12,598 bases of DNA from JBDKVA01 sp039679375 (GTDB lineage: Bacteria > Bacillota > Clostridia > Acetivibrionales > DTU013). The position numbers and the translations under genes were made by a program. The DNA lies in NCBI GenBank assembly GCA_039679375.1, contig JBDKVA010000127.1:1-12598 (forward strand). The letters are read 5' to 3'. The notes beneath the pieces were generated by a model. The model was not told the DNA's origin. It ran no database searches and was given only the letters and a program-made list of their open reading frames with translations. This document shows positions 1 to 8,137 of this stretch, piece after piece. Position 1 is the first letter of the stretch; each line of letters opens with the position of its first letter.

Positions 1-589
1 CGATGGATTTACGTAGTACATTTTCCTTATGCTTATGCGGCAGGTCAAGAAATTCAAGAACATAACTGTCGCGAAGTGCAGTTAAACCTTGACTTTTAGC
101 GATAAACAATTTGTTCTTTTCATCGGAAAGCATGGTGCGCTCAAAGAGCATGCTGTCAATTTGGCGTTCCAGTTCTCTCTTAGAATAACGGTTTTTAACC
201 GCAAGCATCAGGTAAAATTCCCGTGCTTCAACCGTCTTTGCCCGCGACATGATAATCAGATTATTCGTCCAATTAATTTCTCGTACCAGTGGTGCGAGTT
301 TCTCATTGTCAAAATAAATCTCGTAAAATTGCCTCATGCGCCAGATATTTGAGGCAGAAAAGCCTTGAATACCTATATATTGATTTTGAATGAAGTCCGC
401 GAAATCATTGACAACTGACTTTCCCCAGCCGTTTATTTTGACCTTTTCGCTTATATATTTACCGATATCCCAATACATCGAAATGAGCTCACGATTAACG
501 GCACGAAAGGTATTCTCCCGCGCTTTTTCTATTATGGAGAGGATTTCGCCGAAATCTTCGGCATTATTTTTTGATATTTCTTTGCTCAC
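1..589 (-). CDS. DUF1016/YhcG-family protein, N-terminal part (PDDEXK nuclease domain protein, truncated by window edge)
   Basis: The frame is open from a GTG at 589-587 to the left edge, giving 196 residues with no stop. A strong GGAGGTGA ribosome binding site lies four bases upstream (594-601), which decides the start. Visible family signatures are MYWDIGKYIS (38-47), the GFSASNIWRMRQFYEIY helix (76-92), a W-T-N-N-L-I segment (107-112), KTVEAREFYL (118-127) and YSKRELERQI (135-144). Together these match the N-terminal winged-helix-like domain of DUF1016 (YhcG) proteins. In that family a C-terminal PD-(D/E)XK nuclease-like domain follows; here it lies outside the window, so its integrity is unknown. 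The gene starts 41 bp after the stop of the DGQHR-domain gene on the same strand with no terminator between, so it is probably the last visible member of the hsd operon. DUF1016 genes often sit within type I restriction loci; their exact role there is not settled. Confidence 0.9.
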   Translation of the reverse strand, partial: MSKEISKNNAEDFGEILSIIEKARENTFRAVNRELISMYWDIGKYISEKVKINGWGKSVVNDFADFIQNQYIGIQGFSASNIWRMRQFYEIYFDNEKLAPLVREINWTNNLIIMSRAKTVEAREFYLMLAVKNRYSKRELERQIDSMLFERTMLSDEKNKLFIAKSQGLTALRDSYVLEFLDLPHKHKENVLRKSI

Positions 590-630
590 CAAGTCACCTC
601 CATTGCAAGTCGTATTTAGTAAAGATAATC

Positions 631-2079
631 CTAATTCATCTCATTCAAAATGCTTTCTATCAGTGGTTTGACTTTTGTCTGAATTTCTGCTGAATCATTT
701 ATTGGTTCATATCGAAAGCCATTTAAGTCAAAAGGCGGTTCAGAGTATTCTTTTGTTGGAGCAAAATAGAACAGCATTCGCTCTTTATCAGAATTGAGAG
801 CATAACCGACTTCAACCATTACATTATGTCGGCAGCCTGTCAAATCTGCAATAAATATATCGCATTCTTTAATTTCGTTGTACATTACAGAGCGAATATC
901 AAAAGTACCCCCATCCTGTGTTCCCAAATCAATTAAATTGAGGTTTAGGCGCTCAACAACACTTTTTATTGCATTGAATCTATGTTGTGCGTTTTGGTAA
1001 TTTGGATCTGTTGTGGCAGGATACCAACGCGCCAAAAACACATTTTTAGGGATGTTATCATAAACCTTATCAAAGATGCTTATAAGTTCGTCTATATTAA
1101 CAGTTTTAGCATCAGCGATATGATTTTTTGCTATCCACCTAATAAATCGTTTATACTTGTCGAGGTCAGAAAGCCTGTAATACGCTAACGCCCCAACAAT
1201 CGAGCTATTATTAGAAGAGGCAACTATGCTGGCTTCGTTTATTGCATTCTCTACATTTACAAGCTCTTTTTTCACATCATCAACAGCCGTGGCATTGCTG
1301 ATTAGTCTCTCTTTAAGCAAGTATCTGAATAAATCAGTAAAGAAAGAATACTTATTAGCATACACAAAATTTTTTATATGCGGAAAACAACCAAAATCAA
1401 TTTTGCCATTTTCACACAGCAGTTCGCGGGTAAACTTATAATGCAACCCAAAGGGTTGGGGCTTTTCAAGAATGCTATCAGTAAAAACGCCGCTACTTTC
1501 TATAATTATCTTTATATTTTGCTCCAATTTTAACGGTATTTGTTTTGAATTTATATTATGAAATATTGCCCTTGAATTGTTTTTTGCTTCGTCTTCGTTA
1601 GGAAATATAATAAGACAAAAGAGAATCAAAATATCATTGATCAAGTAATCAGCGGCACTTAAGCGATGGTTTCCATCAATTCTGCTTAATTTTATATCAT
1701 TTTCATCAAATGTTATTTGAGCAACTTTCAATTGCCTGCGGTCATCAATCAGCTTATTCTCGTCAGGCTTAAAATTGACTTTAACTTTCCCAACTTTCAA
1801 ATTGAAGCCTTTGTCAGCCGAATCAACAGCAACGGCAAGATTTTCAAAGACTTCAACCTCATCAGATAGACCAACATTCATCGACAAAACAACTTCCGGG
1901 AAAAAGGCATACTCTCCCCTCTCTAAAAAGTCTTTCATTTCATCTTTGTGGTCTTCCAGCAAATCCCGTTGTATATCAGGATTGACTTCGGATATTTTTG
2001 CCAGCGACTTTATACTCGCAACACCACGTAAGCACAAATAATTGTCCATAACTTTTGAAAGCATTCCGTTTAATTTCAT
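631..2079 (-). CDS. DGQHR/DndB-like protein fused to a nucleoside-deoxyribosyltransferase/TIR-like domain
   Basis: This encodes 482 residues, with an ATG at 2079 preceded by a GGGG Shine-Dalgarno, 12 bp after the hsdR stop. The N-terminal part (about 50-200) resembles DGQHR-domain proteins (DndB and DpdB relatives, ParB/sulfiredoxin-like fold): FFPEVVLSMNV near 59-69, the hallmark as IDGNHRL at 134-140, and a following INSKQIPL segment (176-183). A helical linker runs from about 200 to 340. The C-terminal part (about 346-482) is Rossmannoid: strand NVFLARWYP (346-354), then CDIFIADLTG (406-415), then HNVMVEVGYAL (418-428). This D-I-x-x-A-D-L / N-V-x-x-E-x-G-Y-A pattern is typical of nucleoside 2-deoxyribosyltransferase-like and TIR-like domains; Glu423 sits where the catalytic Glu of those enzymes lies. 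Possible chemistry is therefore N-glycosidic cleavage of a nucleotide or NAD, but this is inferred. The gene is visibly richer in A+T than hsdR. The gene call is certain; the domain identities are good but made by eye. Confidence 0.85.
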   Translation of the reverse strand: MKLNGMLSKVMDNYLCLRGVASIKSLAKISEVNPDIQRDLLEDHKDEMKDFLERGEYAFFPEVVLSMNVGLSDEVEVFENLAVAVDSADKGFNLKVGKVKVNFKPDENKLIDDRRQLKVAQITFDENDIKLSRIDGNHRLSAADYLINDILILFCLIIFPNEDEAKNNSRAIFHNINSKQIPLKLEQNIKIIIESSGVFTDSILEKPQPFGLHYKFTRELLCENGKIDFGCFPHIKNFVYANKYSFFTDLFRYLLKERLISNATAVDDVKKELVNVENAINEASIVASSNNSSIVGALAYYRLSDLDKYKRFIRWIAKNHIADAKTVNIDELISIFDKVYDNIPKNVFLARWYPATTDPNYQNAQHRFNAIKSVVERLNLNLIDLGTQDGGTFDIRSVMYNEIKECDIFIADLTGCRHNVMVEVGYALNSDKERMLFYFAPTKEYSEPPFDLNGFRYEPINDSAEIQTKVKPLIESILNEMN

Positions 2080-2091
2080 ATGTGTTCCCCT

Positions 2092-5000
2092 TTACACAAG
2101 CCCTAAATATTTTTCGAAGAAGCCGAGTAGCTTCGCAATTACTCCCTGTTTTTTCTCAGATCGGTTGCCACCACCGAAACGGGACACGGGCGGCAGGATT
2201 TTGTCAATATCCGTACCGGTGGTCTTTAGCGCACCATCACGGAACGAATTGTCAATGAACCGCCGCGTTTCCTCTTCCTTAAGCTTCTCTTCGGCAATAA
2301 GCGTGGCGAGGTCAGTTTCTTTCTGTTCCAACACAAACTTGCGCCAGTCGTCGTCAACTTGGGTGGATGTATTAACACGGGCGACGAAGCTCTCGATGAG
2401 TTCCTTCTTGCTGCGCAGCTTAAGGCTCGAATTGACGGCTTTATCAATTGCCACGAGGATTTCTTTATCGGTGCAGTTGCTTTCGTGGTACTTCGCCACA
2501 AGCATAAGTATATAGTCGATGTTGACCTCAATCTGCTTTATGAGCTCAATTTCGAATACTATATCATCGTTGATGTTTTCTTTATCTCCGTTGTCTTTAG
2601 GTCGGAAATTCTGATACAGGTCGATATACAGACTTTGATAATCCTGAAAATCACGTGCCGAGAGGATTTCATTGCCTGCAAAATCGTCAAAAGCAGTAAG
2701 TATGTTACGGAGCCGCAAGATTGCGCCGAACAGCCGAATGAAGTCCTTTTGTGCTATCTCACCCAGAATTGCCATGCCGAGCGGGTAAGAACTCATTATT
2801 ATTTCAATGAGTTCTTTATATCCCTTGTGCTGCTTACCGTCCTGCTCATACCCATTATAATAGTCATCGTAAGTTTTCAACAGCACGATGCCGCCCGCCT
2901 CCTTGTCGCCAAAATGAGCGATTGCGTCGTCGGTCGCTTTTTTTAGGTCACGGAAGCAGATGATGTTACCAAACGTCTTCACGCTGTTTAGGATGCGGTT
3001 TGTGCGGGAAAATGCTTGAATCAAGCCGTGATACCTGAGATTCTTGTCCACCCAGAGCGTATTCAATGTAGTTGCGTCAAAGCCTGTAAGGAACATGTTA
3101 ACCACAATCAGCAGATCAATCTCGCGGTTCTTCATCCGCAATGAGATGTCTTTATAGTAGTTCTGGAACTTATCCGATGAAGTGTCATAGGCAGTACCAA
3201 ACATTGCATTATAGTCGGCAATCGCTCTTTCAAGGAATTCGCGGGAAGATTGGTCGAGTTTATCGTTATCAAAATCTTCATCGGCAATAGTGCTGTCTGG
3301 TTCTTCCTCATTAGCGGCAAAACTGAATATGGTGGCAATACGCAAATTGCGTCCGCTTTGAGAAAGCTGTCTTTTGAACTCCTCGTAATAAAGCTGCACG
3401 GGTGAAATCCGTTGTCCGTTGATGACAATGGATTTTGAAACAGCGAATATTGAGTTGAAGCCATCAACCTTGAATTCTTCTTTTTTTTCTTTGATGCGGG
3501 CTTCAAAGATCTGGGCTTTGTCTGCCGCTACCTCTTCAACATTCGTGATAACCTTGTGTGTGTAGAAGCTCTGTCGTTTGGTTTTTTGATCGAAATGCTC
3601 CAACACATATTTGACAATGCCGCTGATGCGTTCAGGAGATGCCATTGCACTTTCAGTGTCAATAGCACGAACCTGCTCGTCCTTAATGTTGGCAGGCATC
3701 TTAACCGTGTTTACATAGTCGATTCTAAATGGCAGGACGTTCCCGTCGTTTATTGCGTCAACGATGGTATATGTATGAAGCGGTTTTGTTTTATATTTAT
3801 CTGAGCGCGGTAATGTTTTGCCTTCCTTTTCACAATCTGCCACCCATTTGCTTTCGTTGAAATCGCCGCCGAACGCCTGCGGGGTTGTCCGCAAATTCGG
3901 GTCGCCGCCGTGTCCTGCGTTTAATGCGAATATCGGCGTGCCAGTGAAGCCGAAGATGTGGTATTTCTTGAACGCCTTTGTAATCGCCTGGTGCATATCT
4001 CCGAATTGGGAGCGGTGGCACTCATCGAAAATCAGGACGATGCGCTTGCCGTAAATCGCATGGTTCTTGTTCTTGCCGATAAATACGCCGAGTTTCTGAA
4101 TAGTTGTGATGATAATCTTGACGTTTGAGTCTTCAAGTTGCCGTTTCAATACCGCCGTGGACGTGTTGGAGTTCGCCGCGCCTTTCTCAAAGCGATCATA
4201 TTCCTTCATCGTCTGATAGTCGAGGTCTTTACGGTCAACCACAAATAACACTTTATCTATATAGGGCAAAGCCGTGGCAAGCTGTGCGGTCTTAAAGCTT
4301 GTCAGTGTCTTGCCGCTTCCTGTGGTGTGCCAGATATATCCGCCGCCTTCGACTGAGCCATAATTTTTATAGTTGTTGGCAACCTCGATGCGGTTCAAAA
4401 TCCGTTCGGTCGCTGCAATTTGATATGGACGCATAACGAGTAAGGACTCTTCGGCGGTGAACACGCAATAGCGGGTGAGAATATTCAAAATTGTGTGTGT
4501 GGCAAAAAAAGTCTTTGTGAAGTCCACAAGGTCGGCGATGACCTTGTTCGTGCCGTCTGCCCAGAACGATGTAAATTCAAAGCTGTTGCTCGTTTTTTTC
4601 TTGTTCTTGCGTGCATCACCGCCCATCTCCTTGATATGCTGGAAGCGCGTTGTGTTGCTGTAATATTTCGTATGCGTACCATTACTGATAACAAATATCT
4701 GCACATACTCAAACAGACCGCTCGCCGCCCAAAAACTCTCGCGCTGATAACGGTTAATCTGGTTGAACGCCTCGCGGATGGCTACGCCACGCCGCTTTAA
4801 CTCGATATGGATTAGCGGCAGACCGTTGACGAGAACGGTTACGTCATATCGGTTTGCGTGGTTGCCGGCGGTGGTTTCATATTGGTTCAACACTTGCAGG
4901 CGGTTGTTGTGAATGCTCTTTTTGTCTATTATGGCGATGTTTTTGGTTAAGCCATTATCAAGCCTGAAACTATACCGCTCATTTGCTTGAATTTTCCGAG

Positions 5001-5295
5001 TTTTCTCAACAATGCCCTCATTTTTATTTATAAGATATTCATTGCAAAAGCGTTCCCACTCACTATCGTAAAACTTATAATCGTTGAGCCTTTCAATTTG
5101 AACGCGGAGGTTGGCGATCAACCCCGCCTCGTCGGTGACACTAATATATTCGTATCCCTGCCCTTGCAGCCGCTTGATAAACTCGCGCTCTAAATCCGCT
5201 TCGGATTGATACTCCTGGGCTACGCGATACTCTGCGGCGTATTCTGCCACAACGGTTGATTTGTTGTCGGAACTGATGATGTTGTACTCGCTCAT
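2092..5295 (-). CDS. hsdR: Type I restriction enzyme, R (motor/nuclease) subunit, EcoR124-like
   Basis: This subunit gives ATP-driven DNA translocation and cleavage when bound to the HsdM/HsdS methylase core. The protein is 1067 residues, close to the usual length for the family (about 1000-1100). The N-terminal PD-(D/E)XK nuclease shows Asp151, then Glu165-x-Lys167 (IELK), and Q179-x-x-x-Y183. As I recall, these are the positions of the catalytic and QxxxY residues of EcoR124I. The SF2 motor follows: Walker A HTTGSGKT (323-330), DECHR (424-428), FTGTP (450-454), NMFLTGFDA (733-741) and the arginine-finger motif QAFSRTNR (760-767). A helical C-terminal region, which docks to the methylase in this family, completes it. 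The ATG overlaps the hsdS stop (TAATG at 5297-5293), so translation is coupled. No frameshift or missing catalytic residue was seen, so it should be active. Confidence 0.97.
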   Translation of the reverse strand: MSEYNIISSDNKSTVVAEYAAEYRVAQEYQSEADLEREFIKRLQGQGYEYISVTDEAGLIANLRVQIERLNDYKFYDSEWERFCNEYLINKNEGIVEKTRKIQANERYSFRLDNGLTKNIAIIDKKSIHNNRLQVLNQYETTAGNHANRYDVTVLVNGLPLIHIELKRRGVAIREAFNQINRYQRESFWAASGLFEYVQIFVISNGTHTKYYSNTTRFQHIKEMGGDARKNKKKTSNSFEFTSFWADGTNKVIADLVDFTKTFFATHTILNILTRYCVFTAEESLLVMRPYQIAATERILNRIEVANNYKNYGSVEGGGYIWHTTGSGKTLTSFKTAQLATALPYIDKVLFVVDRKDLDYQTMKEYDRFEKGAANSNTSTAVLKRQLEDSNVKIIITTIQKLGVFIGKNKNHAIYGKRIVLIFDECHRSQFGDMHQAITKAFKKYHIFGFTGTPIFALNAGHGGDPNLRTTPQAFGGDFNESKWVADCEKEGKTLPRSDKYKTKPLHTYTIVDAINDGNVLPFRIDYVNTVKMPANIKDEQVRAIDTESAMASPERISGIVKYVLEHFDQKTKRQSFYTHKVITNVEEVAADKAQIFEARIKEKKEEFKVDGFNSIFAVSKSIVINGQRISPVQLYYEEFKRQLSQSGRNLRIATIFSFAANEEEPDSTIADEDFDNDKLDQSSREFLERAIADYNAMFGTAYDTSSDKFQNYYKDISLRMKNREIDLLIVVNMFLTGFDATTLNTLWVDKNLRYHGLIQAFSRTNRILNSVKTFGNIICFRDLKKATDDAIAHFGDKEAGGIVLLKTYDDYYNGYEQDGKQHKGYKELIEIIMSSYPLGMAILGEIAQKDFIRLFGAILRLRNILTAFDDFAGNEILSARDFQDYQSLYIDLYQNFRPKDNGDKENINDDIVFEIELIKQIEVNIDYILMLVAKYHESNCTDKEILVAIDKAVNSSLKLRSKKELIESFVARVNTSTQVDDDWRKFVLEQKETDLATLIAEEKLKEEETRRFIDNSFRDGALKTTGTDIDKILPPVSRFGGGNRSEKKQGVIAKLLGFFEKYLGLV

Positions 5296-6440
5296 TAACT
5301 CACTTCCTTAAAGGTTAGGAGCTTATCCCTGTAATACTCGTATTGCTTCTGTCGCGCAGCGATTTCTGCAGGGAGCCCTGCGGTTATGTCGGTGGTCAGC
5401 GCGTCGAACTTATCGAGGATTCTAACAATGCGTTCTTGCTCCTTTTTTGTTGGGATAGGAATTTTCAAATTGCGAATGAACGTCAAATTTGCGATGGCCA
5501 GTTTCCCGCTTGCAAACGAAGTAAACTGAGGGTATAGGTTTTGGCAAGTGTAAAACAAATATGACGGATTCAATTCCTCCTCGTCTAATGGATACAATGC
5601 CGCTACATTTTGATTTGTGCTTGCTTTAAATGTTAAGTAGGCAACCTTACCGATTGTAGCACCGACCATTGCGATTAGCGTCGTTCCTTCCTGCAATACA
5701 CGTGCTGACGAATTTTTCAATCCGAGTTCGGTAATGTAGTCCGTCACTTCGTCCACAGACTTTTTGCCTTTGCAGACGGTTGAACCGAGCCACTTTATTG
5801 TGCCATTTTCCCAGTATTCGTGCTTGCCCTTTTGCGGTGTGCCACCGGAAGATACTTGCGCAACTTGTACAATTTTTTTCCACTTTACTCCATCTCTGTT
5901 TACATCAAACGAGAGCAGTGAGTCACGGTAATATTCATACTGCCTTTTCCTTGCTGTAAGCTCCGCTGTAAGCTCCGCTGTAAGCTCCGAGAATTTGTCG
6001 AGAATACGGACAATTTCGCTCTGCACAGGCAGCGGCGGGAGTGCAATCCTGACTTTATCAAGCACGGTTTTAGTCAAGCTCGGAACGCCTCCTGCTTCGT
6101 TTAAGTCCTCAACGTGGACCATCGTCAGATAGTAGTATAGGAACTTCGGCAAAATGCGTTCTGAAATTTTCGTATAAAAAATCGTATCAACCGTCCAGAA
6201 TGGTGTATTCACATAAAAGATATTGCCAATCGACCCCTTGCGCGGTATCAGCACGGATTCTTGGTCGTAAATGTACTGGTCAGCGTAGCGCATAATGCCT
6301 CCGGAACCATACACGGGAAATTCTCCATCTGCAAGGTGCTTATGGTCTTTGCCGTTTGAAATACGTGCAACATCGGCAAGATCAACGTATTCAACCCCAT
6401 CAGGGCAAAGTTCCGACAATAGCTTTCCCAGCTTGCTCAT
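5295..6440 (-). CDS. hsdS: Type I restriction-modification specificity subunit
   Basis: HsdS reads the bipartite target for both methylation and restriction. The 381 residues contain two target-recognition domains (about 15-145 and 185-335). Each is followed by a conserved spacer: RILDKF at 145-150 with QYEYYRDSLLSF at 167-178, and RILDKF at 340-345 with QYEYYRDKLLTF at 366-377. This is the usual two-fold HsdS architecture. The first spacer holds ELTA three times in a row (152-163), encoded by three perfect 12-bp repeats, like the TAEL repeats of EcoR124I/EcoR124II, where copy number sets the spacing between the two half-sites. The second spacer has only a degenerate counterpart (TTDITAGLPAEI, 349-360). 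The start ATG overlaps the hsdM stop (ATGA at 6440-6437). The target sequence cannot be read from the protein alone. Confidence 0.96.
   Translation of the reverse strand: MSKLGKLLSELCPDGVEYVDLADVARISNGKDHKHLADGEFPVYGSGGIMRYADQYIYDQESVLIPRKGSIGNIFYVNTPFWTVDTIFYTKISERILPKFLYYYLTMVHVEDLNEAGGVPSLTKTVLDKVRIALPPLPVQSEIVRILDKFSELTAELTAELTARKRQYEYYRDSLLSFDVNRDGVKWKKIVQVAQVSSGGTPQKGKHEYWENGTIKWLGSTVCKGKKSVDEVTDYITELGLKNSSARVLQEGTTLIAMVGATIGKVAYLTFKASTNQNVAALYPLDEEELNPSYLFYTCQNLYPQFTSFASGKLAIANLTFIRNLKIPIPTKKEQERIVRILDKFDALTTDITAGLPAEIAARQKQYEYYRDKLLTFKEVS
5953..5988 (-). repeat. Three perfect tandem 12-bp repeats in the HsdS central spacer
   Basis: On the plus strand the unit GCTGTAAGCTCC occurs at 5953-5964, 5965-5976 and 5977-5988 with no mismatch. 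On the coding strand this gives GGAGCTTACAGC three times and encodes the ELTA units at residues 152-163 of HsdS. Each unit is 12 bp, so gain or loss keeps frame and changes the linker by four residues. It matches in form the TAEL repeats of EcoR124I (two copies) and EcoR124II (three copies), where the change alters the length of the non-specific gap in the recognition site. Confidence 0.95.
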
Positions 6441-8017
6441 ATCTCCACTCCCTCAATCTCCGCTATAATTGCGTTTATTTCTTTACGCAAAACATCCTCA
6501 CGGGCGACAATACTGGCAATCTCGGCGTTCAGCGCCTTGATGTCCACCGCCTCGCGTATATCCTCCTGCTCGACGTATGTAGACACCGAGAGGTTATAGC
6601 CCTGCGCGGCAATTTTGCCGTTCGGCACAACTTGAGTGAAATAATCCACGTTTTTTCGTTCCACATATGCAGCTACAATTTTATCAACATTACCACCTAT
6701 GTCTGTTGTCAGCTTGTTGCTGTTGGTCACTTTAATAAATTCGTGGCTTGCATCGATGAACAACGTGGAGTTTTCACTTTTACCTTTTTTAAGTACCATG
6801 ATGCAGGTGGCGATAGATGTTCCGAAAAAAAGGTTGTCTGGCAACTGAATCACGCAGTCTACAAAGTTGTTATCAATAAGATATTGGCGTATTTTTTGTT
6901 CCGCCCCTCCCCGATAGAGAATGCCGGGGAAGCAGACAATGGCTGCAGTTCCACTTGTAGCAAGCCAGGAAAGCGAATGCATTATAAACGCAAGGTCAGC
7001 CTTACTCTTCGGTGCAAGTATGCCCGCGGGGCTGAACCTCGGGTCGTTAATCAAGAGCGAATTTCCGTCCCCGTCCCACTTGATGGAGTACGGCGGATTG
7101 GAGACAATCGCCTCGAACGGTTCATCATCCCAATGGAGCGGGTCGGTGAGTGTGTCGCCGTGACCGATATCAAACTTGTCGTAATCGATGTCGTGCAGAA
7201 ACATATTGATGCGGCAGAGGTTGTAGGTGGTGATGTTGATTTCCTGCCCGAAGAATCCGTTTCGTACATTTTCTTTGCCAAGAATCTTCGCAAATTTTAA
7301 TAGCAGAGAGCCTGAGCCGCAAGCGGGGTCATACACCTTGTTAACCTCGGTCTTGCCTACAATCGTCAGACGTGTAAGCAGCTCTGAAACCTCCTGCGGC
7401 GTGTAGTATTCGCCGCCCGATTTTCCAGCGTTGCTCGCATACATACCCATCAAGAATTCATAGGCGTCACCGAAAGCGTCGATGGTATTGTCTTTATAGT
7501 CGCCGAGTTTCATATCGCTCACGCCGTTAAGAAGCTTTACAAGCCGTTCATTACGCTTCGCTACCGTACCGCCGAGTTTATTACTGTTTACGTCGATGTC
7601 ATCAAACAATCCTCTGAAGTTTTCTTCTGAGGGCGTACCCTGTGCAGATGCCTCTATATTTTTGAACACCGTTTCAAGGGTTTCGTTTAGGTTTTCATCT
7701 TTATCAGCACGGGCGCAAACGCTCTTAAATAATTCCGACGGCAGGATGAAAAAGCCCTTTGTCGCGACCAAATCCTCGCGGGCTTGCTCCGCGTCTTTAT
7801 CCGATAGTTTGGCGTAGTCAAACGCAGTATTACCTGCCTCGCGCTCGCCTTCGTTTATATAAGCCGTGATGTTCTCTGAGATATATCGGTAAAACAATAT
7901 GCCGAGAACATACTGCTTGAAATCCCAACCGTCCACACTTCCGCGCAAGTCGTTGGCAATACCCCATATTACGCGGTGAAGTTCCGCCCGCTCACGCTCT
8001 TTTCGGTTATCAGCCAT
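6437..8017 (-). CDS. hsdM: Type I restriction-modification DNA adenine methyltransferase subunit
   Basis: HsdM transfers a methyl group from S-adenosylmethionine to N6 of adenine in the HsdS-chosen target; two copies plus HsdS form the modification enzyme, which also anchors HsdR. The protein is 526 residues, a normal length. An HsdM N-terminal helical domain (about 10-160) is followed by the methylase domain with AdoMet-binding motif I DPACGSG (230-236) and catalytic motif IV NPPY (307-310). GEYYTPQEV (202-210) is the usual element just before motif I. A C-terminal helical tail (about 485-526) probably contacts HsdS. The ATG at 8017 has an AGGAGG site about eight bases upstream (8027-8032). 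It is the first hsd gene, 120 bp downstream of a small regulator gene, and overlaps hsdS by 4 bp. Confidence 0.97.
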   Translation of the reverse strand: MADNRKERERAELHRVIWGIANDLRGSVDGWDFKQYVLGILFYRYISENITAYINEGEREAGNTAFDYAKLSDKDAEQAREDLVATKGFFILPSELFKSVCARADKDENLNETLETVFKNIEASAQGTPSEENFRGLFDDIDVNSNKLGGTVAKRNERLVKLLNGVSDMKLGDYKDNTIDAFGDAYEFLMGMYASNAGKSGGEYYTPQEVSELLTRLTIVGKTEVNKVYDPACGSGSLLLKFAKILGKENVRNGFFGQEINITTYNLCRINMFLHDIDYDKFDIGHGDTLTDPLHWDDEPFEAIVSNPPYSIKWDGDGNSLLINDPRFSPAGILAPKSKADLAFIMHSLSWLATSGTAAIVCFPGILYRGGAEQKIRQYLIDNNFVDCVIQLPDNLFFGTSIATCIMVLKKGKSENSTLFIDASHEFIKVTNSNKLTTDIGGNVDKIVAAYVERKNVDYFTQVVPNGKIAAQGYNLSVSTYVEQEDIREAVDIKALNAEIASIVAREDVLRKEINAIIAEIEGVEI

Positions 8018-8026
8018 TGGTTAGTT

Positions 8027-8032
8027 CCTCCT
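8027..8032 (-). promoter_or_regulatory. Strong ribosome binding site of hsdM
   Basis: AGGAGG on the minus strand, with a typical gap to the ATG at 8017. The TAG that closes a 28-codon open frame (8117-8031) overlaps it as TAGGAGG, an arrangement often seen when a gene's end is coupled to the next gene's start. Confidence 0.8.
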
Positions 8033-8117
8033 ATTTACTGCGACGCTTATATGTCGCACGAATCTTGGTAAACTCAGTTTCATTGCTCTGTAGCTCTTTT
8101 AATTTGCCATCTAAAAA
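8031..8117 (-). other. 28-codon coding-like open frame without a start codon (possible remnant)
   Basis: Between a stop at 8120-8118 and a TAG at 8033-8031 lies a frame reading FLDGKLKELQ... to ...IRATYKRRSK, charged and helix-like, as a real C-terminus might be. It has no ATG, GTG or TTG. It lies in a different frame from the regulator gene just upstream, so it could be the tail of a decayed gene or a frameshifted extension of the regulator; it may also be chance. Its TAG overlaps the hsdM ribosome binding site. Confidence 0.25.
8039..8058 (-). promoter_or_regulatory. Short perfect inverted repeat upstream of the hsdM ribosome binding site
   Basis: TGCGAC (minus strand 8058-8053) and GTCGCA (8044-8039) form a perfect 6-bp stem with an 8-base loop, ending six bases before the AGGAGG of hsdM. 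It could be an operator for the neighbouring regulator or an RNA hairpin that tunes hsdM translation. It lacks a U-tract, so it does not look like a terminator. The function is inferred only from position. Confidence 0.45.
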
Positions 8118-8137
8118 TTAAAGGCATACCTTTTTCT

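Noticed and set aside
2042..2515. 157-codon plus-strand open frame
   Set aside because: It is wholly antisense to the hsdR end and the DGQHR gene start, with no family features and a composition explained by the real genes.
5953..5988. Tandem repeats as a CRISPR array or minisatellite
   Set aside because: Units are 12 bp with no spacers and lie in frame within hsdS, matching the known TAEL-type repeats.
6356..7300. 314-codon plus-strand open frame opposite hsdM
   Set aside because: It mirrors hsdM, which carries all methylase motifs; the antisense product has no recognisable domain and is rich in Cys, His and Arg as shadows often are.
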